Below, in pieces: positions 26,359 through 34,969 of a DNA stretch of 64,000 nt. The notes beneath the pieces were generated by a model. That model saw only the letters and a list, made by a program, of their open reading frames with translations. It made no database searches and was not told the DNA's origin. Origin of the DNA: Fidelibacterota bacterium (GTDB lineage: Bacteria > Fidelibacterota > UBA8477 > JABMPR01); assembly GCA_018673925.1 (NCBI GenBank), contig JABHBL010000057.1, positions 164,978 through 228,977 of the forward strand, written 5' to 3'. Within the stretch, counting starts at the first letter, position 1, and every line of letters begins with the position of its first letter. The position numbers and the translations under genes are program-made.

Positions 26359-27026
26359 GTCAGTTTACCTTCTTTGGAGCGCACGCGTTTCATAAAGCTT
26401 TCTAACTTGTTTTGATTCAACTTCCCGTCACTACGGACCCCACTGCAAATATCAAAGCCAGATGGTTGAACCACAGTTCTGGCGGTGAGAATGTTTTCTG
26501 GACTCAACCCGCCGGCCAGCAGAACGGGCAGAGAACCTCTTGCACAGATCTCACGACTAATCTTCCAGTCATGGGGTTTACCTGTACCGCCAAGTGTTTT
26601 TATTTTTGCCTTAGGATTGCCAGAATCGAGAAGGATCATATCCACCAGGTTGTCATAGTGAAGTGCCTGTGAAATAGATGCTTCATCCTTCACGTGGATG
26701 ACCTGAATGAATCGTGTGGAAGGCAGTGATTTCCGAAGTTCCTTAAGCACTGAATCAGCAACCTTGTCAACCAACTGAACACCCCAGGTTTTAACCTGAT
26801 TGTGTTGCTTTAGAATATCATCATGACGATGCTTGCTCGTGAGTAAAACCGTCTTTGTATCGGCTGGGAGACCAACAACAATTTCCTCGATTTGATCGAG
26901 GGGTATAACACCTGGACCACTGGGCATTTCCGAGACCAGACCCAATAGATCTGCACCAGCGCTTAGAGCCATTTTTGCCTCAGTTAAAGAACTAATACAG
27001 CAAACTTTTATAAGGTAGTTTATCAT
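26355..27026 (-). CDS. Phosphoribosylanthranilate isomerase-like (TrpF) protein
   Basis: 223 residues of a TIM barrel. The first strand has K7-V-C-C (usual K-I-C-G) with the catalytic cysteine in place, MILLDSG supplies the expected Asp, and the phosphate sites LAGGLSPENI and GFDICSGV are present. Normal TrpF isomerises phosphoribosylanthranilate in tryptophan synthesis. No other trp gene is in the window; the partner here is YjbR. The AGADLLGLV segment lacks the usual F-x-x-S-P-R stretch after it (SEMPSGPGVI instead), so this could be the real enzyme or a paralogue with another sugar-phosphate substrate. Confidence 0.75.
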   Translation of the reverse strand: MINYLIKVCCISSLTEAKMALSAGADLLGLVSEMPSGPGVIPLDQIEEIVVGLPADTKTVLLTSKHRHDDILKQHNQVKTWGVQLVDKVADSVLKELRKSLPSTRFIQVIHVKDEASISQALHYDNLVDMILLDSGNPKAKIKTLGGTGKPHDWKISREICARGSLPVLLAGGLSPENILTARTVVQPSGFDICSGVRSDGKLNQNKLESFMKRVRSKEGKLT

Positions 27027-27175
27027 TAAAATAACCTAAATCTAAAAAAAGCGAATAATCTGGCTAATATTGAAAAATATGCGCGTAATCAGGTGGTTTT
27101 GATTAAAGCAACTGCAATTATGAGAGTTAATGGTTGAATTGTTAGACCTAATGATCATGACAGAAAAGGTGAGTT

Positions 27176-28168
27176 TTAGTTAAAGTGTTGCTTTAGGTGA
27201 GCTAAAAGGGACGTAGGAAGGTTGGTTTTTACAGCGATAAAAAAGATCTTATATTTCTCACAAAAAGCAGGTTCTAATTTGATAAAATCCTTTTGGGTAG
27301 TTATCCAATAATCACAAGAGACATTCTCAATTTCAGCTCGATGCAATTCAGTATATTGAGCATGATCAGGGAAGGAGATTTTAACAGTGGCGGGTTGATG
27401 AAAAGCTTCAAGTTGCTTAAAAAAATGATCGGGTTTTCCTAGTCCCGCAAAGAGCCCATAGTCACCTTTCAAAGATGCTAGTGAATGACGGTTTCCCAGG
27501 TTATCTGTCACCTCATTATCAAGCTTAAATACGAGGTTGTTTTCCTGGTTTTTCTCCACGCCAGATTTACTAAAAACCACAACATCAGCACGGGAAATAT
27601 TGACAGCAGACTCCCTTAAAAAACCCCATGGTAGGAGACGAGGTTTTGGTGATTTCAAAAAATCAACGATGATAATATCAAGATCGCGGTGAAGAGCTCT
27701 GTGTTGAAATCCATCATCCAAAATAATCACATCAGGTGAAAAATTATCTTCAAGATGCCGGGCTCCAGCGACACGATTTTCGGAGACAACAACGGGTACA
27801 CCCGGGTAATTAGTTGCCATAAGAAAAGGCTCGTCTCCTGAGTTTTTCACGGTGGCTTTGAGTCCAATATCATCTGCCACGACCACAACACCTTTTGATG
27901 ACCTCCCATAGCCACGAGATAAAACAGCGGGTCTTTTTCCAAGGCCTAAAAAGTGCTCAATAAGGGCTTGGACCAGTATGGTTTTTCCACTACCGCCAGC
28001 AGAGATATTACCCACGGAAATGACAGGAGTTTTAACTTTATAAGTTTTAAAAAGCCCGAGATCGTAAGCACGATTGCGTAGCGATACGAGGATGCCATAT
28101 TTAATGGACAGGGCAACCCGAACAGGTAAAAACCACTTGGCCGTATGTAGATAATTTGTAAGACTCAT
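27176..28168 (-). CDS. lpxK: Tetraacyldisaccharide 4'-kinase
   Basis: Phosphorylates the 4' position of the lipid A disaccharide at the inner membrane. 330 residues, normal for LpxK. Walker A GNISAGGSGKT at 53-63, followed by LSRGYGR, the GDEPFLMA motif, SENRVAGA and DVIILDDGFQHR. It is the last gene of a minus-strand run: Gfo/Idh oxidoreductase, lpxB, DUF374 acyltransferase, lpxK, with gaps of a few bases. The set shows that this organism makes a lipid A-type outer membrane. Confidence 0.95.
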   Translation of the reverse strand: MSLTNYLHTAKWFLPVRVALSIKYGILVSLRNRAYDLGLFKTYKVKTPVISVGNISAGGSGKTILVQALIEHFLGLGKRPAVLSRGYGRSSKGVVVVADDIGLKATVKNSGDEPFLMATNYPGVPVVVSENRVAGARHLEDNFSPDVIILDDGFQHRALHRDLDIIIVDFLKSPKPRLLPWGFLRESAVNISRADVVVFSKSGVEKNQENNLVFKLDNEVTDNLGNRHSLASLKGDYGLFAGLGKPDHFFKQLEAFHQPATVKISFPDHAQYTELHRAEIENVSCDYWITTQKDFIKLEPAFCEKYKIFFIAVKTNLPTSLLAHLKQHFN

Positions 28169-28177
28169 AGGAAAAGG

Positions 28178-28843
28178 TTAAAAGGAATTATCCAGATCAT
28201 CCTGATGTTTTTTGCAGAGCAGACTAGCCTTGTTTATAGCTTCATCCATATCTTTTCCACGGAGCTTTGGATTCACTTTGATGGGTTCACCAAAACTTGC
28301 AATGGCTCTTGAAAATGGAATTGGGATGGCAAACTTATCCCAACCACGGGCTCGAAGTGCCCACCTGGAAACCGTGGCAACTGGAACGATATATCCATTA
28401 AGATGTTGAGCAGCGGAATAGGTACCAGGTTTCATCACTCGACGAGGACCTCGGGGACCATCAGATGCAAAGGCAGAAATTTTAATATCCTGCTTGCGCA
28501 AATATCGCATCATTCCTAGATAGGCTCTACGACCACCTCGAGTACTTGAACCCCGAAAAGTAACATAATTCAATCCCTCCAAGACAGCGCTGGCGATATC
28601 TCCATCACCGGCTTGACTGACAATCGCAGCTGGTTTCAGGGGTGCCGTCAAATACCAGGAAATAAACATGTCACCATGCCAGAATTGTAAAACCAGGGGA
28701 GAACCCTCTTTGGCAAGATGTAGAAAACGACTCCAACCGCGAACCTCCAGCCTGAGGCTTTTTCCAATGAGGTTAACAAGGCTGCCTCCGAAACGGCGGG
28801 CAAATTGTGAAATGCGAGTCTGGGTGTTTCGACTTAAGCCCAT
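28178..28843 (-). CDS. DUF374 lysophospholipid/lipid A acyltransferase-like protein
   Basis: 221 residues with the DUF374 pattern: an N-terminal basic/hydrophobic helix, FWHGDMFISWY (the H-x-x-x-x-D-like site), VSQAGDGDIAS, TFRGSSTRGG, FASDGPRGPRRVMKPG and IVPVATVSRWALRARGWDKFAIP. The family is related to membrane glycerolipid and lipid A acyltransferases. Lying between lpxB and lpxK it is the likely secondary acyltransferase of lipid A (a stand-in for LpxL); that is inference from position. It starts three bases after the lpxB stop. Confidence 0.85.
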   Translation of the reverse strand: MGLSRNTQTRISQFARRFGGSLVNLIGKSLRLEVRGWSRFLHLAKEGSPLVLQFWHGDMFISWYLTAPLKPAAIVSQAGDGDIASAVLEGLNYVTFRGSSTRGGRRAYLGMMRYLRKQDIKISAFASDGPRGPRRVMKPGTYSAAQHLNGYIVPVATVSRWALRARGWDKFAIPIPFSRAIASFGEPIKVNPKLRGKDMDEAINKASLLCKKHQDDLDNSF

Positions 28844-28846
28844 GGT

Positions 28847-29986
28847 CTAGTCAAGATCCCTTTCAATTTCAGTAGCGATGATCTTTGCACAGCCTGGCCG
28901 ACCCAGTAAATCTTTTAGCATGTCTAATTTTTCCAGCATCTCACTCTTGACTGATGGGTCTGTCAGTAATTTCAGGACCTCATCAGCAATGGTTTGTCCA
29001 CGGGCCTCATTTTGGATGAGTTCCGTCACGGCCCGTTCACCAATGATCAGGTTTGGCATGGCGATGTGTTCAATGTCCACCAAGAGCTTTCCAATGAGGT
29101 AGGAAACAGAGGCAATCTTATAAATAACCACCAGAGGAGTTCCTAGATAAGCGGTTTCCAGGGTGGCTGTACCTGATGCGACAATGGCTACATCAGCGTG
29201 GGCCATCAAGGGATAGGGTTCATCTTTGATTATTTTGACATTCTCCAGTTCGGAAAAAGGGTCATAATACGAGTCGGAGAGAGAAGACAGGCCGGCTAGC
29301 ACGAATTGAATCTCTGGCTGTTCCCGGCTAAGGAGCTTTATGGCCTCCAACAAGGGTTGAGTATGTCTTTCCATCTCATTACGACGACTGCCAGGCAATA
29401 AAGCCACCAGGGGTTTAGTCTCATCAAAGTTGTATTGCTCATAAAATTCTGAACGCTCAGGAAGTTGAAAATCTTTTTCTACCACAGGATGACCGGCAAA
29501 AGTGACTGGGATACCCTGCTTTTTATAGAAGTCCTCCTCAAATGGAAAAATCACAAACATACGTTTGATAAATTGTCGCATGGTTTTCACACGACCCTTT
29601 TTCCAGGCCCACACTTGAGGTGAAATGTAATAGTAAACGGGGATCCCAAGTGCCTTTAGCTTCATTCCCAGCCGTATGTTGAAGCCAGGATAGTCTAACA
29701 ATATAGCGGCATCTGGTTTGCGGATTTCACATTCATTGATTACCGAGGCCATCACCTCCTTGAAGAAGGAGAGATGTTTGATTACTTCAATAAACCCAGT
29801 GACAGATAGATCTCGGGCATGGTACAGCGCTTCTAGGCCTTCAGCTTCCATCAAATCACCCCCAAGTCCCCAGAAAACATGTTCGGGGTTGTGGGCTTTC
29901 ATGGCTGTCATTAATGGGGCAGCATGATGATCACCAGAGATCTCTCCAGCGACAACAAGAAAGTTTTTGGCTGAAGTAGTTATTAT
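28847..29986 (-). CDS. lpxB: Lipid-A-disaccharide synthase (start probably non-canonical ATA)
   Basis: Condenses UDP-2,3-diacylglucosamine with lipid X. Conserved pieces include FWGLGGDLMEAEG, YYISPQVWAWKKGR, LPGSRRNEM, ASGTATLE and PLVVIYK. The first ATG in frame is 29911, but the essential N-terminal strand and loop FLVVAGEISGDHH is encoded upstream of it at 29924-29962 with no ATG, GTG or TTG before it and a frame stop further up. Starting at ATA 29986 gives 379 residues, matching the 382 of E. coli LpxB, and makes a four-base overlap ATAA with the stop of the Gfo/Idh gene where ATGA would be usual. Either AUA initiation or a single base error. Confidence 0.9.
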   Translation of the reverse strand: MITTSAKNFLVVAGEISGDHHAAPLMTAMKAHNPEHVFWGLGGDLMEAEGLEALYHARDLSVTGFIEVIKHLSFFKEVMASVINECEIRKPDAAILLDYPGFNIRLGMKLKALGIPVYYYISPQVWAWKKGRVKTMRQFIKRMFVIFPFEEDFYKKQGIPVTFAGHPVVEKDFQLPERSEFYEQYNFDETKPLVALLPGSRRNEMERHTQPLLEAIKLLSREQPEIQFVLAGLSSLSDSYYDPFSELENVKIIKDEPYPLMAHADVAIVASGTATLETAYLGTPLVVIYKIASVSYLIGKLLVDIEHIAMPNLIIGERAVTELIQNEARGQTIADEVLKLLTDPSVKSEMLEKLDMLKDLLGRPGCAKIIATEIERDLD

Positions 29987-30960
29987 GTACCCAGAAGCTG
30001 CTGGTTAATCTGTTCAGCAATACGCAAAGCTTCCAAGCCATCACGACCACTGACTACAGGTGTTTGCTGAAGCTTGATAGAATTGGCGAAAGCCGCCTGT
30101 TCGGCGAACATGGCGTCTAATTGGGGTAATTCGCGATTGGTGTATACTATAGCCTTATCAGAGCCTTCCATGGGAATGATACGATCTCCCGATAAGTCTG
30201 AGTCCTGGTTTTTCAAAGCGTACATCTCTGTTGAACCCTTCTGGAAATCAATAGTGATATAGTGCTCATGTTGAAAAATGCGCATTTTTCGCATGGGGTT
30301 CAGAGAAATCCGACTGGCGGTAACATTGGCGACACAGCCATTTTCAAAAGTGAGTCGGGCATTGGCGATGTCCGCTAGGTTTGAGATGACTGCCAGACCA
30401 TTGGCCTGTATGTCAATGACTGGACTTTTAACCAGAGATAAAATGATGTCTATGTCGTGAATCATATTCTCATGAACCACGGGATTATCAATGCCACGGG
30501 GCACAAAACTCACGAGTCGGTGAGCTTCAATAAAGCGTGGCTCCAGAATAACATCATCCAGGGCAGCCAAAGCGGGATTGAAGCGCTCAACATGGCCAAC
30601 TTGAATGTTTACACCCTGCTTTTCAGCCAGAGCCACCAATTCCTCTCCTTCTTCCAGCGAGACTGAAATGGGTTTCTCTATAAAGACATGCCTGCCAGAC
30701 TCAATGGCTAATTTCGCATAAGAAAAGTGGAATTTAGTGGAACAGGTGATAAAAAGCGCATCGCAAGCCTCGATCAAGGCGAGATGATCCAGGGCTACAG
30801 GAACACCGAATTCATTAGCAACCAGCTCTGCTCGATCTGTATCAGTATCAAAAATCCCCTGACAGTCCCAATCCTGATGTTGACTGAGATGACGGGTGTG
30901 AAAACGGCCGATATGGCCAGCGCCGATTAAACCGGCTTTGAGTTTTTGTGAGTTTGCCAT
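29983..30960 (-). CDS. Gfo/Idh/MocA oxidoreductase of the lipid A cluster (GnnA-like)
   Basis: 325 residues with an N-terminal Rossmann fold (GLIGAGHIGRFHTRHL), the E-K-P-I signature in HVFIEKPISVSLEEG and the catalytic-helix GHVERFNP and VHENMIHDIDI. Gfo/Idh proteins next to lpxA/lpxB include GnnA, which oxidises the 3-OH of UDP-GlcNAc so that GnnB can install an amino group and give lipid A with amide-linked chains. Position directly before lpxB supports a GnnA-like role; no gnnB aminotransferase is in the window, so this remains inference. It is divergent from the M32 peptidase gene. Confidence 0.85.
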   Translation of the reverse strand: MANSQKLKAGLIGAGHIGRFHTRHLSQHQDWDCQGIFDTDTDRAELVANEFGVPVALDHLALIEACDALFITCSTKFHFSYAKLAIESGRHVFIEKPISVSLEEGEELVALAEKQGVNIQVGHVERFNPALAALDDVILEPRFIEAHRLVSFVPRGIDNPVVHENMIHDIDIILSLVKSPVIDIQANGLAVISNLADIANARLTFENGCVANVTASRISLNPMRKMRIFQHEHYITIDFQKGSTEMYALKNQDSDLSGDRIIPMEGSDKAIVYTNRELPQLDAMFAEQAAFANSIKLQQTPVVSGRDGLEALRIAEQINQQLLGT

Positions 30961-31182
30961 AGCAGGAAAATTAAGGCAAAACTATAGAAAACCAAAGGGC
31001 TGAAAGAGCAAACCCCTCAAAGTTCTTTTTATGATTGTGAATGCATGGGATGTTATGGCCCAGCATGGCAAACAGGCATTTTAACCCCAGTCAATTCATT
31101 CATGGCAAAAATTGTATTTAAAGTTATTTTAGGTCACAATTCCCGAAGACTAGAGCTACATATAAATCCTTAAGGGTCAAAC

Positions 31183-32700
31183 ATGGAACCACGCGAAATT
31201 ATTTTAAAAGAATTACTTGAGGCCAGTCATCTTCAGGGAATTGAAGCCCTGTTGGGTTGGGATCAGGAGACATATATGCCTGAGGGGGCTGGAGCAGCCA
31301 GATCAGAGCAGGTTGCCTATATCACCACCTTGATGCACTCTAAGCTGGTGGGAGATCCACTAAAGACTGCTCTGGAAGAACTAATTGATCTCCAGACCGG
31401 TGAGCTCAGGATTATGACGCTCAGCGATCGTGAAACCCGTCAACTCAAAGAAATCTGGCGTGATTATCGTCAGGAATCACTGCTTCCCACAGAATTTGTC
31501 ACAGATTTGGCCAAACATGCCTCTGTATCCCAGCAAGCCTGGGTGAGAGCCAGAAAGGACAACGATTTTGCTTTTTTCGAGCCCTTCTTGACCAAGATGG
31601 TGCAGCTCCAGAAGGAGAAAGCGAATTATCTGGGGGTTGGAGCCACACCCTATGACAGTCTGTTAGATCAATTTGAACCAGACATGACCTCTGAAAAGGT
31701 GGCCAGTCTTTTTACAGAAATTCGAGCCAGACTCGTCCCGCTTATTCAAAACATTCGTGAGGTTAAACATCGGGTAAATGGTAGCGTGCTTACCAAAGAA
31801 TATGATGTGGATAAACAATGGGATTTTGGTATCGCCATACTTGAAGCCATTGGCTTTGACAGCAATATCGGTCGCCAGGACCGCTCCGCCCATCCCTTTA
31901 CCACCAGTACCCATCCCACAGATGTACGCACCACTACACGACTTCGCGAAAACGATTTAAAATCTGCCCTGCTCAGCACGTTGCATGAAGGCGGTCATGC
32001 CCTATATGAACAGGGTCTACCAGCTGAAGAGTATGGCAATCCCCTGGGGCAGGCTATCTCATTGGGTATCCACGAGAGTCAGTCCAGAATGTGGGAGAAC
32101 CTGGTTGGTTTAAGCCCCTCGTTCTGGCGTTATGCCTATCCCAAGCTTCAGGCGAAATTTCCAGATCAATTGAGAAATACGGATCGTGATATGTTTTTTG
32201 CCGCTATGAATCGAGTGAGACCCAGCATGATCCGTGTTGAAGCTGACGAAGCTACCTATAATTTGCATATTATGCTCCGCTTTGAAATTGAGAAGATGCT
32301 CATTAATGAGGACTTCCCTGTGGCTGAACTTCCCCAGCTCTGGAATGAGAAAATGGAGGAATATCTGGGAGTGACACCACAAACCGACTCTGAAGGTGTG
32401 CTCCAGGATGTGCACTGGTCCTTTGGTGCCTTCGGATATTTTCCAACCTACACACTAGGAAATCTCTATAGCGTACAATTCTACAACCAGGCTAAACAGG
32501 ATCTCCCTGGTTTGGATGAATCCTGTGCCCGTGGTGATTTCTCAACCCTCTTGGGATGGTTGAGGGAGCACATCCATAGCGTTGGTCGTGGTCGCAAGGC
32601 TGAAGAGTTGGTTCAAGAAATCACAGGACAGGCTTTGTCAGCTCAGCCTTTTATGGATTATCTTGAAGCAAAATACAAAAGTGTTTACAGTATTGACTAA
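31183..32700 (+). CDS. Carboxypeptidase M32 (thermostable carboxypeptidase 1 family)
   Basis: Cytoplasmic metallo-carboxypeptidase, 505 residues, normal length. Zinc motif H268-E-G-G-H272 in STLHEGGHALYEQG, followed by the family motif GIHESQSRMWEN and, later, IRVEADEATYNLHIMLRFEIE. No signal peptide. It opens a plus-strand run with the SRPBCC gene, whose start overlaps its end. It probably trims peptides released by the other peptidases of this window. Confidence 0.95.
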   Translation: MEPREIILKELLEASHLQGIEALLGWDQETYMPEGAGAARSEQVAYITTLMHSKLVGDPLKTALEELIDLQTGELRIMTLSDRETRQLKEIWRDYRQESLLPTEFVTDLAKHASVSQQAWVRARKDNDFAFFEPFLTKMVQLQKEKANYLGVGATPYDSLLDQFEPDMTSEKVASLFTEIRARLVPLIQNIREVKHRVNGSVLTKEYDVDKQWDFGIAILEAIGFDSNIGRQDRSAHPFTTSTHPTDVRTTTRLRENDLKSALLSTLHEGGHALYEQGLPAEEYGNPLGQAISLGIHESQSRMWENLVGLSPSFWRYAYPKLQAKFPDQLRNTDRDMFFAAMNRVRPSMIRVEADEATYNLHIMLRFEIEKMLINEDFPVAELPQLWNEKMEEYLGVTPQTDSEGVLQDVHWSFGAFGYFPTYTLGNLYSVQFYNQAKQDLPGLDESCARGDFSTLLGWLREHIHSVGRGRKAEELVQEITGQALSAQPFMDYLEAKYKSVYSID

Positions 32701-33160
32701 CACCCCTAACCACAAGTGTCTTCATAAAAGCAGGATAGTTCAGGCCAATGTCAAATCTGTCTGGGATAAATGGACTACACATTCCGGACTGAAATCCTTT
32801 ATCGGCTTGGATAATAAGGTGGATCTGACTCCAGGCGGTCCCTATGAAATCTATTTTTTATTGGATAACCCTGAAGGTACCAGGGGTGGCGAAGGCAATA
32901 CCGTGCTGAGTTTTCTCCCTCACAAAATGTTGTCCTTTACCTGGAATGCCCCACCTACAATTCCCGAAGTGCGTAACCATACCCACAAAACCTGGGTTGT
33001 GGTTCAACTTGAAGAGGTTGATACTACCAAAACAAAAGTATCTCTGGATCACCTGGGCTGGCTGGATGGAAAAAAATGGGATGAGACCTATGCCTATTTC
33101 GACCGGGCCTGGGATATTGTGCTGGATTCATTAAAGGAATCCCTGCCAGTCACCGACTGA
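32681..33160 (+). CDS. SRPBCC (AHSA1-like) domain protein
   Basis: About 159 residues with the START/Bet v1-like pattern: KSRIVQANVKSVWDKWTTHSGLKSFIG at the start, GGPYEIYFLLDNPEGTRGGEGNTVLSF, TFTWNAPP-like strand, and the long C-terminal helix FDRAWDIVLDSLKESL. AHSA1-like domains bind hydrophobic ligands or stimulate Hsp90; the exact role is unknown. No ATG fits: GTG 32681 or TTG 32693 lie inside the end of the M32 gene, and a frame starting at 32582 would overlap it by 119 bases. Translation is probably coupled to M32. Confidence 0.78.
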   Translation: MFTVLTNTPNHKCLHKSRIVQANVKSVWDKWTTHSGLKSFIGLDNKVDLTPGGPYEIYFLLDNPEGTRGGEGNTVLSFLPHKMLSFTWNAPPTIPEVRNHTHKTWVVVQLEEVDTTKTKVSLDHLGWLDGKKWDETYAYFDRAWDIVLDSLKESLPVTD

Positions 33161-33173
33161 CGCCTATAATCTC

Positions 33174-33203
33174 AATAGCACCCGACTTAAGTCGGGTGCT
33201 ATT
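33174..33203. repeat. Perfect 30-base intergenic palindrome (copy 1 of 3)
   Basis: Two 15-base arms, AATAGCACCCGACTT and its exact complement, with no loop. Lies between the SRPBCC gene and gpmI. Related copies at 49041-49068 and 62628-62655 share the core CCGACTTAAGTCGG. No T-run, so it is not a classical terminator, though it could fold as a hairpin in RNA. Confidence 0.85.
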
Positions 33204-33312
33204 AATACCCCACGATTACCAAGACATTCCTGTAATTCACGGTTCCCAACGCCCCAACAAAGCCTAAATTCACTCGCCATATGAAATGTATTGATCAGAA
33301 AGAATTGAATAT

Positions 33313-34872
33313 ATGAAACCAGTCGTACTCATTGTTCTTGATGGTGTGGGTTACACCGAAAGAACTGAAGGCAACGCTGTCCTTGCTGCCAACACCCCCA
33401 ACCTTGATTCATACCGGAATAAATATCCCCGCAGCCTCTTAGGGGCATCTGGAGAAGCCGTGGGACTCCCTGCAGGCTTCCAGGGCTCCAGCGAAGTGGG
33501 ACACTTAAGCATGGGTGCCGGCAAGGTTGTGATTCAGGAGCTTAAGCGCATCAATGATCAACTGGAAAGCGGCAAGATCTATAATAGTGATCTCTGGAAG
33601 ACCATGATGCAGCAATGGCATGAGAAAAAATCCACTTTTCATCTCATGGGCTTGTTGCAGGATGAAGGCGTCCACGCCCATTACGACCATCTCTTTAAAT
33701 TTATCCGCCAGGCTAGTATCGAAAACCCCGGTGGTAAAATTGTTATTCATCCATTTCTGGATGGACGTGATACCCCCCCGCGATCTGCTCTTGAGCACTT
33801 AGGCAAACTTGAACAGGTCATGTCTGAAACAGACAATGTTACCATTGGAACCCTTATGGGTCGTTACTATGGTATGGATCGTGGCAAAGTCTGGGAAATC
33901 ACAGATCGGGGCTACGACTGTATCGTTTCCGGTAAAGGCCGTGCAATGACTTCTGCCACGGAATCCATTCAAACCTCATGGGAAAAGGATAAAACACCCA
34001 GTGGTGAGGACATGTTTGATGAATATATCGAGCCTTTTGTCATGGATGGCTATACAGGAATCCATGACGGAGATGTGGTTTTACATACGAATTATAGACA
34101 AGACAGGGCGACTCAGTTGACCCTGGCTTTTACATCAAACGACTATCCCGGGGCACCCAGACCATCGCTGGACATCATTTATGCTGGTATGACGGCCTAC
34201 TATGATGGATTCGATAATTTTCTACTGACTGAGGCGGGTGGAGATGTTACCGAACCGCCAGTCACTGTCGGTCAGCTCATTGCTGAGGCTGGGCTACACC
34301 AATTGCGCATGGCTGAAACTCAAAAGTTTCCCCATGTAACCAGCTTCTTTAACGGCAAGTTGACAACTCCCTTTAAAAATGAAGATCGCGAAGAATTAAG
34401 GGGTCGTTTTGATCCGGCCAGTTTTGCGGATCATCCAGAAATGGAAGCCCATCGTGTCACAGAGAAGTTTTTGGAGAAGCTAGCTGAGGATAAATACGAT
34501 TTTATCATGGTGAATTACGCCAATGGCGACATGGTTGGACACACAGGCAATTTTACGGCCGGAGTGAAGGCCGTTGAAGTTCTGGATAAGTGTCTTGCCC
34601 AGATTATCCCTGCAATATTAGCACATGATGGCCAGATTCTCATGACCGCTGATCATGGCAATGTGGATCAGATGATTGACTATGAAACTGGAGCCGTGAG
34701 AACCAGCCATAGCCTCAATCCAGTTGAATTATTGTATATTGCACAAGAACCCCATTTGAATATAGATCTGTCGGATGGTTGTTTGTCGGATATTGGAATT
34801 ACCATCCTGAATCTATTGGGCATTAATCCTGCTCCTGGTATGGATGCGAAGGTTTTGATTACAAAAAAATAA
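33313..34872 (+). CDS. gpmI: 2,3-bisphosphoglycerate-independent phosphoglycerate mutase
   Basis: Interconverts 3- and 2-phosphoglycerate in glycolysis and gluconeogenesis with two Mn ions. 519 residues, the usual size. LIVLDGVGY gives the first metal Asp, GSSEVGHLSMGAG the phospho-Ser (family N-S-E-V-G-H, with N changed to S), HPFLDGRDTPP and GRYYGMDR the substrate loops, NYANGDMVGHTG and TADHGN the second metal set. The gene stands between the palindrome and the M16 peptidase gene. Confidence 0.95.
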   Translation: MKPVVLIVLDGVGYTERTEGNAVLAANTPNLDSYRNKYPRSLLGASGEAVGLPAGFQGSSEVGHLSMGAGKVVIQELKRINDQLESGKIYNSDLWKTMMQQWHEKKSTFHLMGLLQDEGVHAHYDHLFKFIRQASIENPGGKIVIHPFLDGRDTPPRSALEHLGKLEQVMSETDNVTIGTLMGRYYGMDRGKVWEITDRGYDCIVSGKGRAMTSATESIQTSWEKDKTPSGEDMFDEYIEPFVMDGYTGIHDGDVVLHTNYRQDRATQLTLAFTSNDYPGAPRPSLDIIYAGMTAYYDGFDNFLLTEAGGDVTEPPVTVGQLIAEAGLHQLRMAETQKFPHVTSFFNGKLTTPFKNEDREELRGRFDPASFADHPEMEAHRVTEKFLEKLAEDKYDFIMVNYANGDMVGHTGNFTAGVKAVEVLDKCLAQIIPAILAHDGQILMTADHGNVDQMIDYETGAVRTSHSLNPVELLYIAQEPHLNIDLSDGCLSDIGITILNLLGINPAPGMDAKVLITKK

Positions 34873-34969
34873 ATATTCCCATTGCGGGAGGTGAGGATTC
34901 CTATCCTCGCGTGGTTGAGTTTGAAACTCAAAAAAAAAAACGAATACAAACGCCAGAAAGAAGTCAGAT

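Noticed and set aside
32582..32680. Long overlap of the SRPBCC frame with the end of the M32 gene
   Set aside because: The additional residues are the M32 coding sequence read out of frame; domain similarity begins only after about 32720.
34914..34940. TTGAGTT/AACTCAA hairpin followed by a run of A, considered as terminator of gpmI
   Set aside because: On the plus strand the stem is followed by A and not T, so it cannot be an intrinsic terminator in that direction, and no minus-strand gene ends there.
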